Shown here: piece after piece, positions 1 through 8,509 of the stretch
How positions within the stretch are numbered: the stretch's first letter is position 1
Layout: the number at the start of each line of letters is the position of its first letter
Origin: CAZZNQ01 sp964655775
Lineage (GTDB): Bacteria > Planctomycetota > Brocadiia > SM23-32
Direction of reading: 5' to 3'
NCBI GenBank assembly: GCA_964655775.1
Contig: CAZZNQ010000049.1
Coordinates: forward strand, 1-29,910
DNA length: 29,910 nt
Translations under genes and position numbers: made by a program
The notes under the pieces: generated by a model
The model's database searches: none
Told to the model about the DNA's origin: nothing
What the model saw: only the letters and a program-made list of their open reading frames with translations

Positions 1-1
1 C

Positions 2-1090
2 GGTAATGCCCTCAGCTACCTGGAGAACGACTACATCGAGCCGGTCGACCGGGACCGGCTGTACGCGTCCACCATGGAGCAACTGGTGGAGGGCCTGGGC
101 GACCGCTACTCGGCGTATCTCTCGTCGGAGCTCATGGTGCGCGAGGACGAGGAGACCCGCGGGGAATTCGGCGGGATCGGCGTGGTTCTGAGCGGAGCGG
201 GCGATCACCCGGTTGTGCTGGAGGTGGGCGAAGGAAGCCCGGCTGAAGAGGCGGGCGTGAAGCCGAACGACGCCATCCTGGCCGTGGACGGTCGCGCCGT
301 GGCGGACATGTCCGCGATGCAGATCACCTCGGCGGTGCGCGGTCAACCCGGAACCGCGGTGACGTTGCGCCTATTGCGGCCGGGCCGCCCGGAGCCCTTC
401 GATGTGACGATCACCCGGCGGAAGGTGGTCGTGCATGCGGCACGGTGGCGCATGGTCGAAGACGGCATCGCGGTCCTCCGGATCGCGCACTTCAACCGGC
501 ACTGCTGCCCCGAGTTGGAGCGCGCCCTGGCCGAGATGCGCGAACAGGACCTGCGCGGGCTCATCATCGATCTGCGGGACAACGGGGGCGGCCTGGTTAC
601 GGAGGCACGGTCTGTCTGCGACTCGTTCATCCAGGGAGGCACCGTGTTCGTCGAGCGCAGTCGGGAAGATAAGAGGGATATCGAGGTCTCAAGGCGTGTG
701 CGCGTGCCAGCGGATGTGCCGATCGTGGTGCTCGTCAACGGCGGGACGGCGAGCGCGGCGGAACTCGTCTCCGGTGCTCTGCAAGCACGCGACCGCGCGG
801 TCGTCATAGGCGACCGCACCTACGGCAAAGGCAGCGGAACCGCAACACGCAGGTTGCCGGACGGGTCCGGCGTTCGGCTCACGGCCAGGCGATACGAGTT
901 GCCAAACGGCCGTGGCATCGAAGGCGAGGGCGTGGCCCCCGACGTTGTCGTCGGCCACGTCGAGACTCCGAGCAGGGACGCGTCACCGGAGGAGATAGCC
1001 CGGTGGCAGCAGCGTAAGCAGCACGCCGACGAAGAGCAGCTTCAGGCCGCCCTGACGGCGATCAAGCGGATGCTGGCCTCGGACCGGTAG
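2..1090 (+). CDS. S41-family C-terminal processing protease (CtpA-like), 5' end outside window
   Basis: Serine protease of the S41 tail-specific family, which normally cleaves periplasmic proteins near their C termini. The frame is open from the window edge, so the N-terminal signal or anchor and part of the helical region lie outside. The first codons read as the usual 'YIEPVD...LY' and 'L-GDRYSAYL' lead-in. Counting from the in-frame ATG at 74, a PDZ domain covers about residues 35-120. The protease core follows, with the DLRDNGGG motif near 167-174. The probable nucleophile is Ser227 in GTASAAE and the general-base lysine is Lys252 in TYGKG, the normal S41 Ser/Lys spacing. The C-terminal tail is charged and Gln-rich. 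Pyruvate kinase starts 17 nt after the stop, so co-transcription is likely. The family call is firm; the substrate is unknown. Confidence 0.93.
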   Translation, partial: GNALSYLENDYIEPVDRDRLYASTMEQLVEGLGDRYSAYLSSELMVREDEETRGEFGGIGVVLSGAGDHPVVLEVGEGSPAEEAGVKPNDAILAVDGRAVADMSAMQITSAVRGQPGTAVTLRLLRPGRPEPFDVTITRRKVVVHAARWRMVEDGIAVLRIAHFNRHCCPELERALAEMREQDLRGLIIDLRDNGGGLVTEARSVCDSFIQGGTVFVERSREDKRDIEVSRRVRVPADVPIVVLVNGGTASAAELVSGALQARDRAVVIGDRTYGKGSGTATRRLPDGSGVRLTARRYELPNGRGIEGEGVAPDVVVGHVETPSRDASPEEIARWQQRKQHADEEQLQAALTAIKRMLASDR

Positions 1091-1107
1091 CCCATGCGGA
1101 GACATCC

Positions 1108-2544
1108 ATGCAACCCACTCGCACCAAGATAGTTGCGACACTCGGTCCCGCTTCTTCAGCCCCGGATACCATTCGTCGGCTCGTGAAAGCGGGCGTCGAC
1201 GTCTTCCGCCTGAACTTCTCGCACGGCACCCGGGACGAGCATGCCGAGTACGTGCGCGACATCCGGCAGGCGGCGGATGAGCTTCAGACGCCCGTCGGCA
1301 TCATGCAGGATCTGCAGGGGCCGCGCATCCGCACAGGCCCACTCGAGAACAGTCGCCCCGTCGACCTCAAAGAAGGACACGAGCTGAGACTCGTGCCCGG
1401 TTCGTTTGGCGGCAATGCGCAGAAGGTATCGGTCAGCTATCAGGAACTGGCGCAGGACGTGGAGCCCGGCGACACGATACTGCTCAAGGACGGCATGATC
1501 GAGTTGGAGGTAACCGCGACGGACGGTCGGGAGACCACCTGCCGCGTTGTTGTCGGAGGCGAACTCGACGAACACCAGGGCATCAACCTCCCGGGCGTGA
1601 AGCTGAGTATCACGTCGCCGACCGAGAAAGACCTGGACGATGTGCGCTTCGGCATCGACCTGGGCGTGGACTTCATCGCGCTCAGTTTCGTGCGGGCGGC
1701 CGGCGATATTCTGCGTCTCAAGAGCGCGATCAAGGACCACGTGGGCGACGGGGCCGACCTGCCCGTTATCGCCAAGATCGAGAAGCCGGAGGCCGTCGAG
1801 AACCTGCGCGAGATACTGGCCGTCTCGGACGGCGCCATGGTGGCGCGCGGGGACTTGGGCATTGAGATGCGCACGGAGGTGGTGCCGGCGGTGCAGAAGC
1901 GCATCATTCGCCACGCCAACCGCCTGGGCCTGCCCGTCATCACCGCCACCCAGATGCTGGAGTCGATGGTGGACTCGCCCCGGCCCACGCGCGCGGAGGC
2001 CAGCGACGTGGCCAACGCGATCCTGGACGGCACGGACGCGGTGATGCTCAGCGGCGAGACCGCCATCGGGCGGTATCCGGTCGAAGCCGTTACGATGATG
2101 GACCGCATCGCCTACCAAGCCCAGCAGATGCCGCGCGAGCCGCATGGGCGGGCCGACGAGCACTCGGAAGCAGACATCGCCATACAGGAATACGCCCTGG
2201 CCGAAGCGGCGTGCGACATCTCCGCGCATCTTGACGGCGCGCCCATCGTCGCTTTCACGATCACCGGCAGCACGGCGCGGTACGTCGCCCAGCGTCGCCC
2301 GGCCAGCTTCATCTACGCCCTGACGCCGGAGGAGGCCACCTACCGCCGCCTCGCGCTCGTCTGGGGGGTGCGGCCGGTGATGCTGCAGGTCTTCGCAACG
2401 ACGGACGAGATGATCCAGCGGGGACAGGAGCGCCTGCTGGAACTGGGATTTGCCCGGTCGGGGGAGACGGTCGTCTACGTCGCCGGCGCCAGCACCAACA
2501 CCCCCGGCGGCGCGGACATGATCAAGATCCACCGGCTGCAGTGA
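1108..2544 (+). CDS. pyk: Pyruvate kinase
   Basis: Catalyses the last step of glycolysis, phosphoenolpyruvate plus ADP to pyruvate plus ATP, in the cytosol. The 478-residue length is normal for a bacterial enzyme. Visible signatures are RTKIVATLGPAS at the N terminus, NFSHGT (substrate and K+ site) near residue 36, the active-site lysine block AKIEKPEAVENL near 222-233, the metal-binding block MVARGDLGIE near 244-253, and TATQMLESM near 279. A B domain lies between about 70 and 165, and the C-terminal allosteric-type domain starts near 350. The start ATG is preceded by a GGAGA Shine-Dalgarno element and sits 17 nt after the protease gene, which suggests a shared transcript. Nothing is missing or truncated. 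Confidence 0.98.
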   Translation: MQPTRTKIVATLGPASSAPDTIRRLVKAGVDVFRLNFSHGTRDEHAEYVRDIRQAADELQTPVGIMQDLQGPRIRTGPLENSRPVDLKEGHELRLVPGSFGGNAQKVSVSYQELAQDVEPGDTILLKDGMIELEVTATDGRETTCRVVVGGELDEHQGINLPGVKLSITSPTEKDLDDVRFGIDLGVDFIALSFVRAAGDILRLKSAIKDHVGDGADLPVIAKIEKPEAVENLREILAVSDGAMVARGDLGIEMRTEVVPAVQKRIIRHANRLGLPVITATQMLESMVDSPRPTRAEASDVANAILDGTDAVMLSGETAIGRYPVEAVTMMDRIAYQAQQMPREPHGRADEHSEADIAIQEYALAEAACDISAHLDGAPIVAFTITGSTARYVAQRRPASFIYALTPEEATYRRLALVWGVRPVMLQVFATTDEMIQRGQERLLELGFARSGETVVYVAGASTNTPGGADMIKIHRLQ

Positions 2545-2594
2545 GCCGGTTGTCCTTTCCCGGCGACCGTGGGCGCAATCCGGATCTTCTATTG

Positions 2595-2600
2595 TATACT
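2595..2600 (+). promoter_or_regulatory. Possible -10 element before creatininase-family gene
   Basis: TATACT sits in an A/T-rich patch of an otherwise GC-rich 205-nt gap between pyk and the next gene. No convincing -35 lies at 16-18 bp, so this is only a weak candidate. Confidence 0.25.
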
Positions 2601-2749
2601 GTCCGGCGCCATGCGCCGGCGGTAGGGGGCTTGCGTGCCGGCCGAAACAAAGACATGTGGCATGGCTGCGAAGCGGTTGTCGGACGGTGGACGCGGAGGC
2701 GCGTGGACGGCGGATAAGCGAGGACGGCTCTACTCCAGGAGATGTGCGA

Positions 2750-3511
2750 ATGGCGGGCGGTGAGGCGCGCTGGGCCGAGATGGTGAACTTGCGGCCGGAT
2801 CAACTGCAGGAGATCGTCGACGCGGCGCCTGTGGCCTACTGGCCGCTGGGCCTGATCGAGCACCACGGCTGGAGCCTGCCGGTCGGCTTTGACGGGTTCA
2901 GCGCCCAGCGCCACTGCCTGGCGATGGTGAAGCGCACCGGCGGGGTGGTGCTGCCCGTCATGTGGTGGGGTGGCGCGGGCGGGCACGGCGGGTTCAAGTG
3001 GACCTTCTACCAGCCGATGGAAGCAGCCGAGGCGATATTCGAGACCACGATTCGACGTCTGATCGACTTCGGTTTCCGGTGCATCGTGCCGATACCCGGG
3101 CACGGCCCGTGGAGCCGCATCATCGAGAAGGTGCTGCCCCCCATAGCCGAGGAGCATGCGGACGTCCTGGCAGTAGGTGCTCCCGGAACGCCGCATCGTC
3201 CGGCCGACATGCGGTTCCACGGTGATCACGCGGCGCGATGGGAGACGGCCTACGGTCTGGCGCTGTTCCCGGAGCTGATCGACATGGGGGCGTTGGACGA
3301 TGAGCGCGATGCGGCCAAGGTCTGGCCGCTGAGCGGGCCGCCGCCGGAAGACGAGCGGATGGACATCGTTAACTTCGACGAGAGCGATCCGTGTTTCGCG
3401 CAGGCGGGGGACGACTCGCGTCGCGCGAGCGCCGAGGAAGTGACGGCCGAGATCGAGGCGATGCACGACCATATTGTGGGGATGATCGAGCGGCATCTGG
3501 GCTGGGAGTGA
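2750..3511 (+). CDS. Creatininase-family amidohydrolase
   Basis: Member of the creatininase/creatinine amidohydrolase fold family: metal-dependent hydrolases that open cyclic amides or cleave formamides, including creatininase, FAPy deformylase and MftE-type peptidases. I chose the ATG at 2750 because AGGAG lies 8 nt upstream and the family motif starts soon after. An in-frame ATG at 2657 would add 31 unconserved residues. Candidate metal ligands are visible: Glu37 and His39 in LIEHHG, Asp48, His118 in PGHGPW and Glu165 in HAARWETA. In typical members the third motif reads NGHGGN, so PGHGPW is a departure. At 253 residues the length is normal. The gene ends 5 nt before the convergent stop of the DUF6754 operon. 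The substrate cannot be told from sequence. Confidence 0.85.
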   Translation: MAGGEARWAEMVNLRPDQLQEIVDAAPVAYWPLGLIEHHGWSLPVGFDGFSAQRHCLAMVKRTGGVVLPVMWWGGAGGHGGFKWTFYQPMEAAEAIFETTIRRLIDFGFRCIVPIPGHGPWSRIIEKVLPPIAEEHADVLAVGAPGTPHRPADMRFHGDHAARWETAYGLALFPELIDMGALDDERDAAKVWPLSGPPPEDERMDIVNFDESDPCFAQAGDDSRRASAEEVTAEIEAMHDHIVGMIERHLGWE

Positions 3512-3516
3512 GGCGT

Positions 3517-4464
3517 CTACAGAAGGCCGAGCCAGTCGCCCAGGAGGAACTGAAACCTGCCGATGAGGAGCGATTCGCGGGCCATGACCGTGTAGCCGAA
3601 CGAGGCCCCGAAGGCGACCATCAGGAAGATGATGCCCAGCCGCGATACGGCGCCGAGCGCACCGGTGTGTTCCAGGCTGAAGAAGAAGTAGCAGAGCACC
3701 GCGAATACGCCCAGCACGATGATGATGCGGTCGATGCTGCCGAACGCCTGTGCGAAGTCGGCGTGCTGCTGGAGCGCGGACGTATTGCGCGCGAGCACGT
3801 AGGCGACGGCGACGGCCAGCGAGGCGAGTTTCAGCCATACGGCGAGCCGCCCTCCCTGCGGAGCCACGTAGGCGGTGGCGGCGAAGAGCGCCGCAGCCAG
3901 TGCCACCGCCACCCAGCCGACCCAGTGCATGGGCGTGGCGACGACGGTGGCCTCCACGTGACGCAGGATGTTGCTGTGGATGGCCGGCTGAATGCCGAAT
4001 CCGGACCAGAATCCCACCAGCATGGCCAGCGGATAACGGCTGAGCCAGGCATGCTTACGCGATATGCGCAACACCAGCAGCAGGCCCAGGAAGATGGGCA
4101 CGATGCGCCAGAGCTCGCCCCGGCGCACCTCGACCGTCGGGTCGAAGGCGGGAGCGATAAGCACGTCGTAGATCTGCGGCTTCATGAACTGGAACCAGGT
4201 CACCACCAGCGAGACGCCCAGCCCCATACCGACGAAAAGGTGCTCGGCGGTGCGGAAGAACGGGTTGTCCTTGTAGAGGAAGCTGAACATCGCCACGGTC
4301 ATGACAACGCCGGCCAGCACGACGAACGTGGCCGGCCAGTCCGGCACGCCGCTCTCCCGCAGCGGCATGCGATCGATGGCGAAGAGGATGAAGTTCGCCG
4401 CGAACAGCACCACTGCGCAGGCGACGGCGACGACCACGTCGTTGCGGGAGCGCGGCTCGACCAT
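3517..4464 (-). CDS. Polytopic membrane protein, last gene of DUF6754 operon
   Basis: I do not recognise a named family. The 315-residue protein has eight or nine hydrophobic segments, roughly at 9-30, 43-64, 74-94, 119-133, 143-162, 180-202, 210-228, 249-267 and 276-296. This makes it an integral inner-membrane protein with short loops. The loop after the third segment (about 95-118) is the longest polar one. The start ATG lies one base beyond the stop codon of the upstream gene, with AGGAGG about 10 nt before it inside that gene. An earlier in-frame start would overlap the upstream gene further and add a non-hydrophobic tail. Position and spacing mark it as the distal member of the seven-gene operon. 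A role as a channel or scaffold subunit of a membrane complex is inference only. Confidence 0.85.
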   Translation of the reverse strand: MVEPRSRNDVVVAVACAVVLFAANFILFAIDRMPLRESGVPDWPATFVVLAGVVMTVAMFSFLYKDNPFFRTAEHLFVGMGLGVSLVVTWFQFMKPQIYDVLIAPAFDPTVEVRRGELWRIVPIFLGLLLVLRISRKHAWLSRYPLAMLVGFWSGFGIQPAIHSNILRHVEATVVATPMHWVGWVAVALAAALFAATAYVAPQGGRLAVWLKLASLAVAVAYVLARNTSALQQHADFAQAFGSIDRIIIVLGVFAVLCYFFFSLEHTGALGAVSRLGIIFLMVAFGASFGYTVMARESLLIGRFQFLLGDWLGLL

Positions 4465-4465
4465 G

Positions 4466-5296
4466 TCAGCCTTGCCTCCTCTCGCGACGGCGCGCCATGT
4501 AGTAGCGCACGTTGCCGACGACGACAAACAGTACGATCATCGCGTGGATGATGCTCTGGGCGAACATGCCGCCGATCCCCAGGCCGGGCTCATTGAGAAG
4601 GACCTCGTAGTCGGCGGCGCCTCGCAGCCCGGAGATGAGGCCGTTGATCTGGCCGGCGTCCAGCCGCACAAATGCGTCGGGGCCCGTCACGGCTGTGCAC
4701 CCTATGCCCATCGGGATGCCGAACGGGTCGGTGGCGTACATGATCCAGGCGATGTAGGTGCTTCCCGCCGCTACGTCGATCACGTAGGAGACCTTCTTCA
4801 GCGAATCGATGTCCTGGAAGATCGGCATTCCCACGGTGGGGCGGTTCTCGTAATCCTGGCGGAAGACCTTGACGATCCTCTCGCCCATGCCCGTGATCAC
4901 CTGGGCCATTCCGCCGGGCTGATAGCCGAGGTAGACGTAGTCGCGCCCGACGACCTTGTCCGGGAACTCGGCGGCGACGTCGTTGAAGATCTGCTGCATC
5001 AACGCGGCGCCGGTCTGCCAGAACGTCATCCCGATGACGCGCAGGTCCTTTCGCATACAGTGGCGCAGCAGGGCGATGCTCATCGGCTCCAGTTCCGCCT
5101 TCGCCTGCGGATCGAAATCCAGGGCTATGAGCACTGCCGACCCTGGGGGTAATCCGTCGACGAAACGGAACGCACGCTGAACGGCGTCCTCGGGCGTCAT
5201 CGGCTGTCGCACGGGCACCATCAGCGACGCCGCCATCACCAGCGCCACCAGCAGGTAAAGCCATCTTACGTCTTTGGTCACGGACGGAAGGCTCAC
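4466..5296 (-). CDS. Membrane-anchored alpha/beta protein of the DUF6754 operon
   Basis: Unrecognised 276-residue protein. One hydrophobic segment at about 11-28 acts as an uncleaved anchor, and a second lies near the C terminus (about 244-263), followed by a basic RRRERR tail. Between them sits a soluble domain with alternating beta strands and helices: AVLIALDF near 54, RVIGMTFW near 86, and VYLGYQPGG near 121. It looks Rossmann-like and probably lies on the periplasmic side between the two anchors. The start is GTG at 5296, which forms a GTGA four-base overlap with the stop of the preceding gene; GGGAGG lies just upstream. That overlap implies translational coupling. The soluble domain's pattern resembles the DUF6754-like domain of the 849-residue partner, so the two may be distant homologues (inference). 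Confidence 0.85.
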   Translation of the reverse strand: MSLPSVTKDVRWLYLLVALVMAASLMVPVRQPMTPEDAVQRAFRFVDGLPPGSAVLIALDFDPQAKAELEPMSIALLRHCMRKDLRVIGMTFWQTGAALMQQIFNDVAAEFPDKVVGRDYVYLGYQPGGMAQVITGMGERIVKVFRQDYENRPTVGMPIFQDIDSLKKVSYVIDVAAGSTYIAWIMYATDPFGIPMGIGCTAVTGPDAFVRLDAGQINGLISGLRGAADYEVLLNEPGLGIGGMFAQSIIHAMIVLFVVVGNVRYYMARRRERRQG

Positions 5297-5946
5297 TGCG
5301 CGCCTCCCAGGTAAGAGCGTTCCACGCCGAAGATGATGCGCAGGGACGTGGCGATGGTGCCCAGGCTGACGCCCAGCATGGTGCCGCGCTTGGCTGCGGT
5401 GTTGGGCACCTTCATCAGCCAGTCGGACACGGCGGGGAAGTAGTCGGAGATCATCTCGCCCAACGGCACGCGGCCCAGCATGACGATGACGGCGGCGATC
5501 AGCAGTATGGCCGCGTCGAAGCTGCGGGCACGGAAGGTGCGGACGGCCGCCGAGGCGATGAAGAATCCGAGCAGGCTGAACATCGTCGCGCCGGCAGAGG
5601 CGTAAAGCCCGTCATAGAGCCAGTGGTAGTAGGAGCCCTCCACCTGGGGATTCCAGAACCAGCGTCCGCCGTTGTAGGCTCCGGCGGCGGCCATCAGTAT
5701 GAAGCCCACGAAGAAGAACAGGCTGTAGGCCCATCCCTCCTCGCGCGCCTTCATCTTGCTTGCATGCAGGCTGGTGAGGCTGTATGCGCCCAGAATCCAT
5801 GCCACGCCGCCGATGATGACCGACCAGATGCTGAATATCTCGCGGATGTCGGCGGCGGCCGGATGCGGCACGTACCGCAGGCCCAGACCGAAGATGCCGA
5901 AGCAGAACGCCAGCACCAGGGGGATGGTCAGTTTGATCGTGCGCAT
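5293..5946 (-). CDS. Six-TM membrane protein of the DUF6754 operon
   Basis: Unrecognised 217-residue integral membrane protein. It has hydrophobic segments at about 5-25, 38-60, 76-96, 117-135, 145-163 and 188-205. A short aromatic loop around residues 97-113 (GRWFWNP, then YYHWLYDGLY) is likely exposed at the membrane surface. The ATG at 5946 is 13 nt downstream of the stop of the 849-residue gene, with a weak AGGAC ribosome site. Its own stop overlaps the next start by four bases. No catalytic or transport signature is evident. Context alone suggests it is a subunit of the same membrane assembly as its neighbours. Confidence 0.85.
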   Translation of the reverse strand: MRTIKLTIPLVLAFCFGIFGLGLRYVPHPAAADIREIFSIWSVIIGGVAWILGAYSLTSLHASKMKAREEGWAYSLFFFVGFILMAAAGAYNGGRWFWNPQVEGSYYHWLYDGLYASAGATMFSLLGFFIASAAVRTFRARSFDAAILLIAAVIVMLGRVPLGEMISDYFPAVSDWLMKVPNTAAKRGTMLGVSLGTIATSLRIIFGVERSYLGGAQ

Positions 5947-5959
5947 TCGGTCTGCGTCC

Positions 5960-8509
5960 TCAGAAGCCTTTCTCGTATGCGGTGAACAGCACCTGTATCC
6001 AGTTCTTGCCCAAGTTGCTCAGCAGCAGCCCGAGTGGCAGCGACGTGAGCAGGATGGCCTTGCCGAAATCCTGGGCCTTCAGGGTCGCCAGCATCCGCAC
6101 GTTGCGCGACAGGTAAGCGGCGGCCGCGTAAAGCTCCTCGCCCATCAGCGTGTAGTCGCAGGTGGTGATGAAGAACGGAATCTGGGTGAAGGAATCCGTC
6201 GCGGCGATTTGGATGGCGCCCGTGCCGGCTCCGACCTCCGCCAGTATGAGGGCTTCGGCAAAGAAGTAGCCCATGAAAAAGTTGGCGGCCGGACGGCGGC
6301 GCGACATGATGCCGGTAACGGCCGCGACGTAGGGGAACTGCTCAGGCGCGAGCATCATGACGTTGCCCGGACGGAAGGCATCGGGCCTGCCGGCGGCGGT
6401 GTAGCCCTCCTGCACCACCTCCTGGCTCAGCGAGTAAACGATGGGGTTGTTGTTGGCGACCAAAAGGTCGCTGTCGTACTCGGCCACCTGTCGCGCCAGT
6501 CGAGCCAGGATATTGATGCTGGCAAGCACGGCAATGTCGCTCACACCGCTCAGGCCGTGGACGAACAGCGCCGGTTTGCCCATTTCGGTCGCCCGGCCGA
6601 TGGCCTCGTCGACGGCTTCCAGACCGGCGATCTTCCGCACGAACACATCGCGCCGGCGGCGAACGTAGACCAGCAGGCCGACCACGGCCGCGGCGAACAC
6701 CAGGGCAAAGGCGAGGTTCACCGACTGCGACGAGTCGAACAGCGCGGCCCGCGCCGCCGCGGATACCGTCGGTCCGGCCACCTGATCCGGCTTCGTGCCC
6801 GGCGGCACGGTCGCGATTCGGAAATGGTACGTGCGCCCGTCGTGCCGTCGTTTGACTCTCTTGAGGCGTTCCTCGGCCTCGACGACAAGCGCGCCCAGTC
6901 GCACGCTCTCGCTATGCGCGGCGCTCAGGTCGTCGGGTGGCCGCGCCATGGTCCGAAGGCGCGAATGCAGCTTCGCCGACCGGGTTTCGAGCCATTGCGC
7001 GGATGTACTTTCGAGCGTTTGCAGGGCTGCCTCGTACGCCTCGACGCCTTGTCCTGCGGCATCCAGATCAAAGGCGGTTCCCGTGTCGCGGACCATCGCC
7101 AGTGCTGCGAGCAGGTCCTCCCCGCGGGTGCCGGTCCCGTCCGGCTGCTCCACCGGTTCCAGCCGGAACTCGCCCAGGGCCTCTCGGGTCTGCCACAGCA
7201 GGTCGTTCTCGATATCGCCGACCGATATATTCTGTCGGCTGCGGCTCACGTAGAGGCGGGCCACCCACAACGCATGGCTCAGCGCGTCCGCCCTGTCGTG
7301 GGCTTCAGGCCCTGCGTCGGGTGCGAGCGCCTTCTCCCTGGCCTCGGCGCTGACGCGCTTGAGGTCGGGCAGATGACGGGCGGCGATCTCAGGAGTCACC
7401 TGCTCCGGTTCCATGCTCAGCACAGCGGCAAGATGAACGCGCGCGGTCCGATCCAACTGCAGGAAGGACAGCGCAAACTCGGCGGCGCCCGAGGCGGCTT
7501 CCTGTGCCAGCGAGCTGGCGATACCGTCCAACTCGCTGACGCGGCCGGTGGCATCGGCGATCATCTGGGCGATCTCGCGCGCCGGCTCCAGCGCCATGAG
7601 GCGTCCCTCGATATCGGCCAGGGCTTCGGCCTGTGCCTCGGTCAGTGTCGGTTCCGGCTGGATGGGTGGTTCGGGTGAAACGGGCCTGGCCGCTGGTCGG
7701 GCGGGTCCGCGGGCCTGGAGCTCGGAGGGCAGCGCCCTCCACCAGAGCGCAATGCGCCGGCCGTTGTCATTGGGCGCCGGCACGGCCCGGAAGCCCTCCG
7801 GCTCGGGGAGGGCGGGGGGCTTTGCGGTCGGGCCCTCCTCCGGCTCGGTTCCCTCCGACTCACCCCCGTCGGCAGGCGTGCCTTCTTCCGACTGGTCGAC
7901 CGGTTCCGACTCGTCGGATGTTTCATCGGGTGCCGGCTTCCCGCGGAGTATCGCCGCTTTCTGCTCCGTCAGTTCAGCATACATCGCCAGAACGTCCAGG
8001 TCTTCCGGGCCCGCGTCGAGGTCAAGTTCCCGAATCGCTTCGAGTTTGGCTGCTCTGAGCTCCTCTCGCCACTCTGGTAAGTGCTTCCCCAGGTAGCCGC
8101 TCAGGCGACGCCTCTGCGCAAGCGTGTCCTCGATCTTGGGCAGCAGGCCGCGGCATTTCTGCAGCGCGGCGGCCGCCCGGTCGATGCGCTTCTTGTGGCG
8201 CTCTTCCTCCTGCAGCCAATAGATGGGCAAGCGTTGGGTCGGTACGACCACGACGCAGTGCTCGTCGCCTGGCGACATGCGGTATGGGTAGAAGCCGCTC
8301 GTACGCGGGTCCGTAGGGAATCCCGATCCGGCAGGGATGCGCGCGCAAGGGAAGAAGTGGCGGTCGGGTGCGCGGCCGACCGTAATGTAGTAGTCGAAGG
8401 AGGTAGCAGGAGGTTCTTCCTCCGCCCCTCGGACCGGTACGGCCATCAGCCCTACCGCGAGCAGGACGATGCCCGCGGCAAGCGTTGCCGTCTGGCCTGA
8501 GATTCTCAA
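5960..8509 (-). CDS. Large exported membrane protein with DUF6754-like C-terminal domain
   Basis: 849 residues. A signal peptide covers 1-29 (hydrophobic core AAGIVLLAVGL, cleavage near VRGA). A long exported region follows, with charged helical stretches around 100-190 and an acidic, Pro-rich linker at about 193-238. More alpha-helical sequence continues to about 590. One transmembrane helix lies at 596-616 and is followed by RRRR, as expected on the cytosolic side. The C-terminal domain, about 617-812, contains ALFVHGLSGVSDI, LLVANNNPIVYSLSQEVVQE and GAIQIAATDSFTQIPFF. I recognise this as the uncharacterised DUF6754 family from memory, not from a search. A last hydrophobic segment lies near 818-834. 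The start is TTG at 8509, overlapping the upstream TGA by two bases, with GAGGTG eight bases before it. The upstream gene encodes a barrel/KOW protein. Function is unknown. Confidence 0.88.
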   Translation of the reverse strand: MRISGQTATLAAGIVLLAVGLMAVPVRGAEEEPPATSFDYYITVGRAPDRHFFPCARIPAGSGFPTDPRTSGFYPYRMSPGDEHCVVVVPTQRLPIYWLQEEERHKKRIDRAAAALQKCRGLLPKIEDTLAQRRRLSGYLGKHLPEWREELRAAKLEAIRELDLDAGPEDLDVLAMYAELTEQKAAILRGKPAPDETSDESEPVDQSEEGTPADGGESEGTEPEEGPTAKPPALPEPEGFRAVPAPNDNGRRIALWWRALPSELQARGPARPAARPVSPEPPIQPEPTLTEAQAEALADIEGRLMALEPAREIAQMIADATGRVSELDGIASSLAQEAASGAAEFALSFLQLDRTARVHLAAVLSMEPEQVTPEIAARHLPDLKRVSAEAREKALAPDAGPEAHDRADALSHALWVARLYVSRSRQNISVGDIENDLLWQTREALGEFRLEPVEQPDGTGTRGEDLLAALAMVRDTGTAFDLDAAGQGVEAYEAALQTLESTSAQWLETRSAKLHSRLRTMARPPDDLSAAHSESVRLGALVVEAEERLKRVKRRHDGRTYHFRIATVPPGTKPDQVAGPTVSAAARAALFDSSQSVNLAFALVFAAAVVGLLVYVRRRRDVFVRKIAGLEAVDEAIGRATEMGKPALFVHGLSGVSDIAVLASINILARLARQVAEYDSDLLVANNNPIVYSLSQEVVQEGYTAAGRPDAFRPGNVMMLAPEQFPYVAAVTGIMSRRRPAANFFMGYFFAEALILAEVGAGTGAIQIAATDSFTQIPFFITTCDYTLMGEELYAAAAYLSRNVRMLATLKAQDFGKAILLTSLPLGLLLSNLGKNWIQVLFTAYEKGF

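Noticed and set aside
1156..2532. 458-codon minus-strand open frame
   Set aside because: Exact antisense shadow of pyruvate kinase.
2545..2563. Rho-independent terminator after pyk
   Set aside because: A short GCCGG/CCGGC inverted repeat is present, but it is only 5 bp and is not followed by a T run.
5756..7678. 640-codon plus-strand open frame
   Set aside because: Antisense to the 849-aa and 217-aa membrane protein genes; composition is Arg/Gln/His-rich and it has no ribosome site.
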